Assembly (NCBI RefSeq): GCF_024713975.1
Contig: NC_091100.1
Coordinates: forward strand, 16,004,001 to 16,068,000
Source of the DNA: Paralichthys olivaceus
Taxonomy: Eukaryota > Chordata > Actinopteri > Pleuronectiformes > Paralichthyidae
DNA length: 64,000 nt
Reading direction: 5' to 3'
Below the pieces are notes generated by a model. The model was given only the letters and a program-made list of their open reading frames with translations, did not search any database and was not told the DNA's origin. Position 1 is the first letter of the stretch, and each line of letters begins with the position of its first letter. Position numbers and translations under genes: made by a program. This document shows positions 13,200 through 26,000 of this stretch, in pieces.

Positions 13200-16100
13200 T
13201 TAGCTGCCAAAGCCAAAGATGCCCTTGATGTAGCCAGTCAGTCCGCCCTTGCCCTTCTGCTCCACCTTGTCATCCAGCGGTGGGAAGGCCACATGGTTGA
13301 GAGCAAGGTCAAAGAACAGGGGCTTGCAGGGGATTGGCTGGAAGTCAGGGGGGAACTGGACCAGATTGGGATGCTTTCCTACGAGGGTGGTGTCAAGGCG
13401 GAAGGTCTCCAGTCGTTCGCAGAGGGGCTGCATGGAGGAAGAGGGGTGAGAAGTCAACACCAATGAAACCATTTACACATTAAACTACTTTTAACTTTTT
13501 CCTAGTCCTTTGAATTTAAGGATGTTGATAACATTATTCACTTCTCTTACCCTGTTGTCTTTCACCTGCAGCTGAGAAGGAACTTCAGCGGACTCATCTG
13601 TGTCTAAAGCACAAGCAATTCCTCAGGATTAATACACAGAATGAAGCTGAATAGAATGATGCCTTGTGGGTTCTTGTACGGTAAACATAAATGAGCTGGC
13701 GAGAAATCAGGTGGTTAAAAAAGTGTCCTCACCTAAAATGGCAGCAGCTTGAAGTGAGTATTTCTCAGCATTGACCTCTGCAATCAGCTCCTGAACATCA
13801 GGGAGATCCTACAGAAATTCATAATGGATATTAATGACACGGCTGATTTCTAACTGTGAGGTTGAAACTGCTGCTGTGTGCTTGACAAACTTTGAGGCTG
13901 TTGTTGAGGTTCTTGGCTTTAGCCTGGACCTCCTTGGCATATTTCAGCACCCTCTCATACAGCACCAGCGCCTCACTCCACTTCTTCACCAGCACATAAG
14001 ACTGGGCTATGAAGAAACACCTGCAAGGGGAAAACAGAGGATAAACACAGCTTTAACAAAACAATTGTAACTATTTATATATAGTGGCTGTGTATCAAAC
14101 AAATAAAGGTTTGGACACTTTAAAAAAGGTCATAGACAAAGAGAATCTTGCTGAAGGTGCTTCAGAAAATCGGTTTTGTGTGTCTAAGTAATAACACATG
14201 ACTACATGGCACCATTTGATAGAGATATACATTATGCATGCAAAGATGTCAGGTTAGTATTTGACACTGCCTCACAAAAACTCAAATTTGTCCTTAAGAA
14301 ACTTTCAGATTTTTGTACGGCAGAATATTTTTGTTTAGATGCAGCCAAAACATTTACAAATCAAAATGTCTGACCTATAAGCCTTGTAGACTAATGTCTT
14401 GAGGGACACCTCCTTCTGGAAGGTGTGGTCATCCTCCAGACCCTGCAGGGTGGAGAGCTCAGCCAGACTCTGGAGAAAATAACAGAGAAGGGAAGGAGAG
14501 ACAGAGATGTGCAGACAGATTAAAACTCAAACCAGCTCATCACAACATTTCAGAAATAAATAAACCAGATGCAAATTTTAACTGATTATAATGATTAAAA
14601 TACTATAAATAAATGAAATTGCTTGCGCCGGCATGCAGCCAAAAATAATCATGGTATATGCAGCGTCCAGACATTTACCTGCAGGATGATGTCGTACAGG
14701 CGAATCAGGTCCTGAGGACGGGGGCCCCTCTTGCTCTCGTCAGTCTCGGGCTCCTTCAGTTTTGCCTGAAGAGTGTGGGCCATGCTCTCATTCCTCTTCA
14801 CCAGAGTGCACAGCTTGATGTAGGTCAGGTAACTGATAGAAGAGACAGCAGCACATTTATTTTTCACCCATCAAAGAGACAGTGAGAATGGGATGTGAGG
14901 ATGAAGAGAGGGCCCTGGATACGTTTATATTACCACTAGCTAAATTAAAATGACTTTTCTCCATAGCAGAAAAGCCAATTATTTACAAACGGACTATTCT
15001 TGTGTATTCTGATGATGGGGCAGCATCTTTGAGTTTTGGACAGTAAAACAAGGAATATAAAGAGACCATTACAATGACCTTTTTTCACTAAATTCCAAAT
15101 TTTATGGAAAAATGATAATTACAGTAAACCGCTGGCAGTTGAATTTATAATGGATATAACATTTGAGCCACAATAATATATGATCTCCTTGTCTGACAGA
15201 GTGACAACCTCAAAAGACAAAAGTATGTAGAGTCCAACGTTGGCATTTAATCTGGACTCTGGACCCCAATTTGCCTGGCTAGATAATCTGAAGAGAAATT
15301 GGGTCTGGAACCTTGGTCGGTGCCAATGTGATCTGGAAGTGTGAGGGGTTAAAGTGCCATTCTTAAATCTCCCTACTGCCCACAGAGTCATCGGGCTGCC
15401 CTGACAGTTATCAAACGTGTTTAATATGTAGGACTTTAAATTGGAATGATTACACCAGAACATTCTAAGAAGAAATACAAAAGCCAATGAGAGAGCTGGA
15501 GAGACTGCAGCAGCTAATGGTGCTGCCAAGCAACAATGAACATTATGAGGCTGATGTCAGTTAACAGATATTATAACTGACAATTAATACCTCATCACAT
15601 TAACAACCTGTTTTGACAGGTGCGTTGCTGCCTCTGGAGCAATAATCTTAGAAATATCCTGTAGTGTGTTTATTTCTAAACTTGTAGTGAGGGCGTGTTT
15701 AAAACTACAGAGATGAACATTTGTAAAGATTCTCCTTGTGTTCATGATGCCACTTGATTTCAACCCTGAATGCAGCTTTACAAGCAAAAACACAGTATCC
15801 GACAGAAGTCTGTTTTACCTGTGCAGGAACTGCAGTTGTGACACTTTACCACTGTCTGCATCAGAGCTTCTCTCTCGCTGCTTCTACAATGAAAATCATC
15901 ACAAATCATAAGTGTTGGTAAACTGTAAATTAAAGACATAATTTTGACATTAGGTCAAAATAAAACCCTAAATATGTTGTCTTACCGCCTCACTCTTGAG
16001 TTCCTCTCTCACAGCCTGGATGGTGTCTCTGCACTCGGCCAGCAGGGTCTCATAGAGATGCTCTTTGGTCTCCTCATTAGCTGCCTGCACAACAGAAACA

Positions 16101-19100
16101 GTCATAAAATCTATAATGGACCTTGGTGAATATGTTTAACTGCAACATTAAAAACATGTGACCAAAAAAAAACGTTTTATGGTGAAAAGGAATTCTGGGA
16201 GTGAAAGTGTTTAGTTTAGGAGGTCCTTGTACTTTACACGAGGTTTCATTTTTTTGACAACAAACCTGAATGTGGACTGTTGCCTCACACTTACAGAGTC
16301 CAATAAAGTTGTTGTTACACCAATACCCTTAAAGATGAACAAAGTAACGAACATTGGCCAGAAATTATGTCTGAAACAAAGACTTTCACAATAACCTACA
16401 CCTGATGCAACAGTTAATTTATGCATTTGTAAGTTGCAGAAGTTGAATACAAAGAGCAACAGTTAAAGCAGGAATGTGACTGTGGAAAAGTGGGGGGAGA
16501 GTCACAGGTATGTGGCCCGACAGGTTGCCCATACATTCCTGCAGACAACTTATCAGTAATCAGACACTGGCGAGTTTAAGGGTTCAGAATTCTGTGAAAG
16601 ACTCGATTGTTCTTCACCCTTTCCCTCCTCTGACAATAGACCTGTGTTCCTATGATATCCCCTGAAGTCTGCAGGACATGTCATGTTTGTGTTGAGGAGG
16701 CTGTGTGGGATTTGTGTAAAAGGAGAAAATGCCATTATTGTGTTTGTTGACATAATCACAATAATGCTTTGCTTGTAAAAGAATGCCGACATGTCTGATG
16801 TTTCTGACTCATCTTTACCTTTAAAGAGGCGGAGAAGCCACATCTCATCACAGAGGAAGAATGTTACGAGGAAATTCCTCACAGTGATACTGATAATACA
16901 TGTGTCATGAGGCTGCTCTCATCCACCCAGAAGGTTGAAGTTATGTAGAGGCACACACTCGTGCCAACACCCTGGTAACGCCCTTTGCAACCAGCTCAAC
17001 CTGTCGAGCATCCTCTGTTGTTCAGATGGAGGGCTGAACAGATAAGCTTCTAAAGGAAGTTTGGTGTCGAGGCTCGAAGACGTGTGTGTAGCCAAACCCG
17101 TTTCCTGTCCCCACAGGCTAAAATCTGAAGATTAAGTGCAGCACCGGACGACTCCTTCAGTGTTGGTTTAAAGTTATGCCTTGAGCAATAGACAAGAATT
17201 AGCACCCAAGCTGGCCACTAAACCATAAATCATTTTGATCTTATCTGTCTTTAAGCCCAAAAATATTAAAAAACTATAATACCGACTGGCATCCTCTAAC
17301 TGACTTCAAGTGCATTCACTCATGACCACTCTCAGCTTAACAATGACCCAAGAGTCCCTTTTAAAGGGAAGGTGTTTAGAGGAGGTAAAACTGATCTGTC
17401 CTCAGAGACCTGCTGGGTGTAGTCCTGTGTTCATGTGTGGGCTGAAATGCACAGAATGCAGTCCTGCGATGAGAGAGGCTGCATGCCAGAGACCTGAGTG
17501 ACTGTGGGTGTGATGGGTGTGTCTGCAGGGTGTGTTGAGCATTCAGGCTCAGACAAACCAGGAGGAATGATATCCTGTGACACTGAGGGTACATTTGAGA
17601 CAGTACAGAAGAGAGTGCCACCTGCTGAAAGTTTAAGGAACTGGACTGTTATAAGGATATAATGTGTAAAATGTGTTCTTGAGCTATGGACCAGCTTCTT
17701 ATCTCTGTTGTCACTCCTGCAGTGTAGGTGACACATTGATGGCAGAAGGATATGCACACTGAGGATGTGTAGCACATTTAGGTATGAGGAACAAACTCTG
17801 AACCACTTTATAATCACAACAATGCATATTTAGGTGAGGTTTTACATTCTTTAACTTCCCACTTTAAATTGGATAGTACCTATTTGATTCAACACAACAT
17901 AGCTGTATTCGAAGTGTTTTGGTCTGTCTATGCAGTCATATTTTTTGGCCGAGATGACAGTTTAATGACTTGGACCCTGCGCCCGTGCTGATGCATGATT
18001 TGGGCTTAAGGCATCAAAGCAATGAGGACAAAGCACACAGCAGTTTCAACAATTAGTTTGATGATACACTGACTTGGAATAGGGAGAATGTTGCCTGTTC
18101 TCCTGTGAGAGGTAACACACTGATAGTCGCAGCTTGCATTGTCAGAAAGAGGCCCAGCAGGTTCAAGAGAAATGCTATAACTGTAGATCAGTTAAAAAAG
18201 ACTCTGGGCACGGACCCTTGGACCCAGGACAGCTCCACTGCCCGGCCACAGCATCACCAAGAACGGGGCAGACACCCAGGGTGTCACTCACTCAAACACT
18301 GACAAACAGACAGTGAAGTTAAGATGACAGGCTCGGGTTCAGTAATGTGAACAGTGGCAACAAAAAATGTGAATACAGGGTTTCAACAATGGACCAATGC
18401 TGTAAAATGATTAGCGCCACTGTCTATCCACACTCTTGCTGACCTTTGTTAAATTTACAATTTAATAATAGACACCAACACTTATCAGAAGTTATTAGGA
18501 TCTGAACAGTGCTAAAGTTCACTTTGTGTTTGATTGATTTGCTCCAGAGTTTAAGATACACCCATCTAAAAACAATGAAAAAAAAGTCTTACACTTAGAC
18601 ACAGTTCAAATGCCACACATGGCACAAGACGCAACGTGACACACACAGCCAGGAATCACGTTCATGACCCAACATCATTGCTTAATAACTAAATAAATGT
18701 GACTGTTTGTGTGTGAAGACAGAGACGAGCGCATTTTATTATTGTTTATATTTTTGTTATTATATTATTATATAATAGTGTACCTATTGAATACTGCAAT
18801 TTATTTTTAGTTGGTGGTTTGTTTTGTAACCTAGTGCCCTTTTTTATGTGACAATTTTCCATTACTGTAAAATTAGAAAAAATTTTTGTGCATGCTGTCA
18901 ATTATAGGTCTTAGAAAGAAAATCTGAAATGCCAAAAATGCATTTCGAGAAGCTACTTGCCTGAGCTATGGCTGACTCGTTGTCTGCCAGACCCAACAGG
19001 AAGATGCGGGCCTTGTCGATCTTGACGGGCACCACCCGGCCTCGCCACTCCACCTCACTCATGGTTGCTGCTTGCTTGGTTCTTGCCTGAGTGATCAGGG

Positions 19101-19381
19101 ACTAAAGAAAAAAGAAAAGAAAAACAAACATAAGAAACTGTGGCATGTTTGATATGTTTGGATGTAAAAATAAAAATAATAATCCCAACATGGTATCACA
19201 AATATAAGATAAATAACTGATGCTCAAGCCTATGAACTAATTTCAAACTTCTTTGTTCACCTCCAGTTTCTCAGCCATCATGCCTCCTCCTCCACCAGTC
19301 AGTCTCATCTGCATCAAGTCATTGATGGCATTCTGATCACCTGCAATCAGAGAGGGGGGTGGAATCTTGTTACACTGTGTG

Positions 19382-19414
<33 letters not shown>

Positions 19415-22249
19415 TGGGAGACTGCAACATGTACAAGTACTAGAAAACGTCTCAGGTTTCCTACATGAGTCTATAATGGCTGCCAGTTATATTAAGGAGG
19501 ATCGGAGTGGTTGTTACTCACCAATGTTGTAAGCACAGTAGCGGATGTTGGGCGATATCTCATCCACACGCTGGCGGTACAGAACTGCCAGCTCCTCTGT
19601 GAAAGCACTGGCTAGTTTCTCATAGATTGTTCTAAGAAGACAAAAAAAGGTTGGTTTTCATATTTTGTTTTTCATAAAGTTAATAAAAATCCACTGATGA
19701 CAAACACATATGCACTTATTCTGGCACTGCACATGTATCTGTTCTGCCCGTATAATTAGAAACATCTGTATGTATTTATTCTGACACTTTAATTGGAAAC
19801 TGCAATGTTAAAACTCACTTGCACTTGTTGAAGGCCTCCATGGCACGCTTCCATTCCTGCAGTTCAAACTCTACCATGCCACCGAGGTAAGCAGTGTAGG
19901 CCTGAAATCCAATAAATAAGCAAAAATTAGTGGCTGTTGTAAAAATACGAAAAATGTTGCTCCTGTAAGCATGGCTTTACTTAATTCTATGTATCAATGA
20001 CATTGTTAATAATAATGAGCACCAAAATGATCACAAATTTTAACATTCGAAGGACAATGTGACTGTCTTGTGTACCTGTGCCTCCAGTTTGGTCTTAGCA
20101 TCGACTCGGGGGCTTTCACAGAGCTTCTCCAGCTTCTCACTGTGCTTGGCAGCCTTTCGTAGACGTGCCAGCAGGTGGAAGCGTTTACGTGGCTCTGTAT
20201 TGGCCTCCTGCTTCAGCTGCATGGCATAGCTCCATGCACGTTCTGCCTCCATCAAAACCAGCAATAGGTACCTGAAGGCCGGAGATGGAGATGAATCAGT
20301 TGTTAGGTAGAATACAATATTATTATTATATATTTGTAATAATTTCAATATTTACACTATTTTCAGTGGACACATTAGTTATGATTTAATTTAGTGTTAT
20401 TTCCATGTGTTTTTGAGACTATGTAAGGAAAATGAGTGGAAGAAAGCAAAACAATCACATTTTCAAGTCTTCAACTATTGATGGAAGGAACACACCAGTG
20501 TTCAGACCACCTTCTGATAACCCAAAAATATAATATACAATGTATGTCAAAAAAAGGATTTAAAAAGGAAGTAAATCTATGTATACAATGTCCCGATGAG
20601 TCCTTGGTTCAGCACAACAATCCCTGACACTTGAGGATACATGGCATCTCATTCTCCCATAAATCACACAGTAATTTAGATTTCAGTGTCTTGCTCAGGG
20701 AAATTTTGACAATGTCTAGCCAGAGATTGAAACATGATCCTTCAAATCAAAGGACAACTACTCTTCCTCCTGAGCCACACATTGCCAACCATTCACAGCA
20801 TTTGATTGACCAACTCAAATCATCATTTGCTCACCTGCTGTCAGAAAGCATTTCGACAGTTATTTTCTTCCCAACAAACTTGTGTCTATTTCCCATCTTG
20901 AAGCCAAGGGTCTTGCGCAGGCGACGCAGCCTGCGAGAGCAGTAGCCCCTGAAAATGGATAAACAAAGAAGTTTATATAACAGTAAATCATAAATGCATA
21001 TTTCAATTGCAGTTTCTTATAATGAAAAGGGCGACACATCTCTACTCTCATTGTGCTGTAAAAAAAAATGTAAATTTTTCACATTTTCCGGTTGTTAAGA
21101 ATACATCGAAAATGTTCTCCTGCATCGTTCATATGTGAAAGGCAAACCCTGGACAATGTGCTGACCCAATTTTACAGCTATGATCCAAGTTCATGTGGGA
21201 TCTTCTTCAAGGAAGTGTTATTTCAATTATAAGCTTATTATTGAAGTTGTGGTAAGTGAAGCTGTATTGAGAAATTAATAATATTCTGGGTTGAACATTA
21301 TATGCTACATAAAGGTGGATGAGTTACACTGAATTATTTGGTGTAAAAAATAATCCACTCTATGTTTTTTTACACAATTTTAAACCATACGAATTAATGA
21401 GCTATTTATAACCCAGCAGTGTGAGTGAGCCATATGGCAGCAGTGGTTTCCACACATTCAACTCACACTCTATTTATAAATCAAGAATCTGGTCTCAGAC
21501 AGAAATACCGTCACATAAACAAATCAAAGCAAATGAATGAAACCAATTTAGGCTGAAAGTTATTTTCCAGATTAAGAGATGAGATCCATGAATGTCCTCT
21601 CCTGGCCTCTGCATGAACCACCACAGTAACGGTGGACAGCAGCGCTCAGTTGGAGCAGTTTCTGGATCATCTGTGTCCGGACTCACTCACCTGTATCTCT
21701 GGTAGTCTCCGTGTCTGAGGCCATGCTGCTGCTGGGACTCCTTGATGATTTGCAGGACTGTGATTCCGCGTTAAGGGACAAAATCTAATCACCACTTTCA
21801 ATGAGTGAATGTCAGTCATGTTAGCACTGCACGTTCAGACCCTGACAGTACAACACTGCTGCTAAAACTAAAGAGGCTACAACAGTTAAAAGCGAATCAA
21901 AACTCATCGAACAACAGCTTATATTCCTACTTTACTTAACATCCTAACAGCTGACACCTTTCCACCTGAGCAGGCTTGTAAAAGCCCTTCTCTATCAGCC
22001 CCTCAGCTTCTGCTTCACTGTGACACGTCGCCTATAAAACGTTATCCCCTGACCGAGCTAGCTAAGGAGCTAACGTTAGCCTCGGAGCCCGACACAAATT
22101 CGCTGCGGCAAATTACAAACAAAAGAAAAGGTCGTTTCACGTCTGCTGCTGAGAAGGATACTCTCCAGTCCGAGTCCTCCGTCTGAGGAATTCTTCTTAT
22201 TTTCATCCGCGGGGGCAACTTTCCCTTCGTTTTGCTTGTCTGCGGCCAT
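13200..22249 (-). CDS. srp68: Signal recognition particle subunit SRP68
   Basis: SRP68 binds 7SL RNA and pairs with SRP72 in the cytosolic particle that targets secretory ribosomes to the ER. Sixteen coding exons, in order: 22162-22249, 21691-21757, 20835-20948, 20076-20271, 19819-19901, 19522-19631, 19261-19340, 18961-19101, 15986-16084, 15819-15883, 14679-14832, 14375-14469, 13891-14020, 13733-13808, 13551-13603, 13200-13427. They total 1779 nt in frame, 592 residues against 627 in human; the shortfall is mainly in the N-terminal low-complexity leader (MAADKQNEGK...). Diagnostic stretches are ILQIIKESQQQHGLRHGDYQ, RRLRKTLGFKMGNRHKF, MEAERAWSYAMQLKQEANTE, AATMSEVEWRGR and the C-terminus GLTGYIKGIFGFGS. 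The intron between 18,960 and 16,085 starts with GC rather than GT; both sides are phase 0, so a GT alternative does not fit. The exon at 13891 has a weak GTTTGT donor. Confidence 0.97.
16085..18960 (-). other. srp68 GC-AG intron, 2.9 kb
   Basis: The donor reads CAG|GCAAGT and the acceptor TGTGCAG|GCAGCT on the minus strand. No gene or recognisable repeat was identified inside; the short ORFs are unsupported. Confidence 0.8.
19376..19414. repeat. (GT)n microsatellite
   Basis: GT dinucleotides with one GC interruption, inside an srp68 intron. Confidence 0.95.
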
Positions 22250-22335
22250 TTCTGGATGCTAGCTGCTAACGCATACACATGCTCAGTCACAAGTGGAGCC
22301 AGGGACGGGCAAGGATCTCACGGGTTGCGAGCAAA

Positions 22336-22345
22336 TCTCGCGAGA
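22336..22345. promoter_or_regulatory. TCTCGCGAGA palindromic promoter element upstream of srp68
   Basis: The 10-mer TCTCGCGAGA is embedded in a 16-bp perfect palindrome AAATCTCGCGAGATTT (22333-22348), 87 bp upstream of the srp68 start codon. TCTCGCGAGA is an established element of vertebrate CpG-island housekeeping promoters and is reported as a BANP binding site. Its role here is inferred from motif and position. Confidence 0.75.
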
Positions 22346-22950
22346 TTTGGGTGATGCGTTTTCAATTTGTTATTTAATTGTTCCTGGTTCTTATTTAATA
22401 TTCTGAAGCAGTGAAAGCAGAAAAAGACTATATGAAGGAACATGTCTAACATAAAATAAAAAAGTAAACATACCGTATAGACACAGCTGATGGCTCTCTC
22501 TATCTCACACACAGAGAGAGAGGGAGAGCACATACATCCACCAGTTCCCTAAATGTAACATCTCCCAATGTTAAATAAAGTGTTTAAATTCCTGGCTCTG
22601 CACCTTGATCCAGATCCACACCAAAAAGTTCTTCCCCGACCCACATCCTGTCTCCAGGTTTTGTGGACATCCTTTGGTTGTTTCATGTGTAATCTTGCTT
22701 ACAAGCAAACCAACCAGCCAACAGTAGGACAGGGGAGAAAACATCACATGATCCAACTTTTTACATTTGGGCTGTAGAATGAGAGAGTTCTTGAGCTACA
22801 CCCAGTAAGAGATGGAAAGTGCATGCACAATGGGTGTGTGCATGTGGACTTATTACGAATTAAGTCTCTTCAGCCTTTCAGATGTTCTACAGTGTGGTCA
22901 TCCATCAGCCCAACACATCAACACATCCACAGTTCCCGCTTGAATCACAC

Positions 22951-22956
22951 TTTATT
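22951..22956 (-). terminator. Candidate polg2 polyadenylation signal
   Basis: AATAAA on the minus strand, 128 nt after the polg2 stop codon. Confidence 0.6.
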
Positions 22957-23083
22957 ACATGCTCTGGTCAGCACTTGCAGATGTACAAAAGTTTTGTGTC
23001 TAGAACTAAGACAGCACAATATTTTGTATTATATACACAATATTCAATCTGCCATTTTTGGTTTCTCCCAATAAGTCGTCCAT

Positions 23084-26000
23084 TCAGATTTTGTCAGCAG
23101 CAGAAATGTATCTGGAGAGAAAGTTCTTGATCTCAGAGATGTGCATAGTTTCTTTGATGGTTGTATCTCTGCTGCGGACCTGAAGGAGTCCACTCTCCAA
23201 CGTGTTGTCGCTGATCACCACAGTGAAGAGCACTCCCATCTCATCGTACCTATAGTGCAAAGACAAAGAGACCAGATACAGATGTTGACTCCAAAGCAGG
23301 CAAAACATCACTCATTTGCTCCAGCTCTGCTTCCATTACAAAACTGAGTAGCTGTTTACTTGGCGTGCAGCTGCTCCATTGATGTTGGCACAGTTTCAAG
23401 GTACCCGGGCCACACGGAGATCTTACACTCCATGAACTCCTGCAGAAGGCCTTCACAAACCTATAAAACACGTAAAAGGGATATGTCGGGAAAATCTCAC
23501 TGTCAGTTTTTTGGAACATGCTGTTCAGATTTGGAGGAGTTCTGGAGCTCGTGGAATCAGACCACCCACCTCTCTCTCAATCTACACCAAGTCTTAGCCC
23601 ATTAACTCAGAACCAAGCCAACGTTCAATTTTTTTCTACAAGTGCTGGACATGTAGGAATATGTGAAAGTGAGCAAGCGTGAGACTAACCCTGCTGCATG
23701 GAAGAGCATGCATCTTTACATTTGTCAGGAAAGATCTGATGGTGAGTGTGGAGATTTAGGAGTGCCTTTGTCTGCTCTACAGTCAACCCTAACCATAACA
23801 TTAACTTTTGTGGTGATTCTATCACTTGAAATATTAATGTCAAGTAGCACAAATAAAAAGACACTTCATTATTCACGTCTATGGTTAATAGGCCCTACCC
23901 CTTCATTTTTTAAGTGGCCTTGAAGGGGTAGTGTTGTGCCATTTCTCTATATGATGTAGGAGTTGTGGCCTACTAGCCCTTCAAAGACCCCTCCAACCGT
24001 GTTCAGGACCCCGTAAGAATGAAGGGGTAGATGGAAATTGGCGAATGATTGATTAACGGATGAAGCAAATCAAGATGGTGACCACTGTTGGTAAAATGCT
24101 CCTAAATGTAAGTATGAAAACTCTCAAAATAACCATAAAAAATGTAGACTGTCATCAATCAATAGATTAATCTATCCTGTCTGTCCTGCAGTCATCAGAT
24201 GTATCACTGTTATAATGTTGGTTGTTAGTTGACATTGTTTGTCACTGTAATAACGTTGGTGTGCTGAGTTGTGGTGTCCCAACTCCTCGGGAAGATATTC
24301 TGGCCCTAACCTTGTGGCTCCTTTTGGAGGGGGAACACTCCCAGTGAAGGGCTCTTCATATCTAGGGGTGGGGCCAAGCGAGATGAATTGGGACATGGGA
24401 TACATGTTTTTCTTACCTGTCTCAGTTCCATAGTTGCTCCTTTGCCAATGTCTAAAGCCACTTTGACTGGAGTCAACACTGGATGCAACTTCAGAACCTG
24501 AAATCAATGGAGAACCAAAACTCAGCAACAGAATGTCAGAAGAGACAGAAGTTAGGAAATTATGAGTAAAAAATGTATTTATTTTTTCAAATGAGGCTCA
24601 GCTCAACTCATCATTACCTTTCTCTGCAGCAGCCTCTGCTTGCTGTCTCCTTTCTTCAGCAGCTGCAGCGAGTTGGACAGAAAGGCCATCAAACCTCGGT
24701 CCATGTTCCCGGTCACAGATACGACATGAGGGACTGACTTGCGCCTGTTTCCAAGCTGAAATATGTTTTTCAGAACAAATAACATTGAACGTGATTACAC
24801 TAAATACTGAGATAGCTGATTGAATATTGAATAGTTCTTCCTTGCATGGTCATTTTAACCAAACAGAATATTTGTGATGAATATGTTTAATCAACCAGAT
24901 CTCAAACTGTGACTGTGAAATTTACAATGAGTTTATTCTCAACACAAATCATAATTTGTGAATTGGAAATAAAAAAGAGCAGACACATTTGACTTAACAG
25001 GATTAACTAACAACAATTTACCAGTAAGCCAAACCAGTGAATCACCATCCCATTACCAGGGTCCTGTAAGTGGCAAAGCTAAATGGGATGCAGCCATTCT
25101 TCATTATATTTATCACACCTGTGCAGATTTCTGCATATACGGATTATTATATCTTAATAATCAATCAGATATTATTATTATGGTGCAAATGAGTCTGGTT
25201 GTTATATTTATGGTGCAACCACAAAGCAACTGTTCAGCAGAAGCAGCTTGACAGGTCAGTGTAGCAGCCGTGTGAGAAAGCTCATAAAAAAAAGGTTGTG
25301 TCAAGACGATGAGAGAGAGAAAGAAGCAGACAGACCTGCAATTTAGTTCGGAATCCTTTGTGTGTCTGCAGCAGCTCAGCGTCTCCTTGGTTCCAAAGTG
25401 TCTCCAGGGGCTCTGGTCCCCACGGGAAGTTGTAGACGATCCTCACACCACGAGACGCCGCCCCCACGAGTTCCTCTGCTGGGACTTCGCTGCTGCTGAA
25501 GTCGGAGGGAGACAGGGAAAACTGGACAAGGATGGATTGAAAGAGAAGAAGGAAGACAGTAAGTTATGTAATCCTGATGTAGTCCTCATTATGCTCTCTT
25601 GACCAAGCAGCCAATGGGATTCCATCAAATCCCTCTCTGGTAGCAGTTACAGGAAGATCATGGAGAGTATGTTTCGAATTTTTATAATCGTATATATTTT
25701 GGCCTTTTGGAACAAAGCATTTCTGACCTTGACACTCAGGAAATGGGGCTTGTAATCATCTAGTTAACATATTTAATGTGAGAATATATAGAATAAAATC
25801 ACTACTCCAGCTGGCACTGCACAACATTGGCAGATGATATAACTACCGATTAATCACAGTATCATTCATTCGAACAAGTTTTTGACATGACAAAAATGGG
25901 TTTGTCTGAGGAATACTTAAGATCTGTTCTGTTTGAATACAATGAAACTTTGTCTGTGGTATGTCTCATCACTTCTGACTCTACAGACAACAAAAGAATT

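Noticed and set aside
13161-13466. 101-codon plus-strand ORF
   Set aside because: It is the antisense shadow of the last srp68 exon.
15119-15529. 136-codon minus-strand ORF in an srp68 intron
   Set aside because: No recognisable domain, and the srp68 exons on either side join in phase without it.
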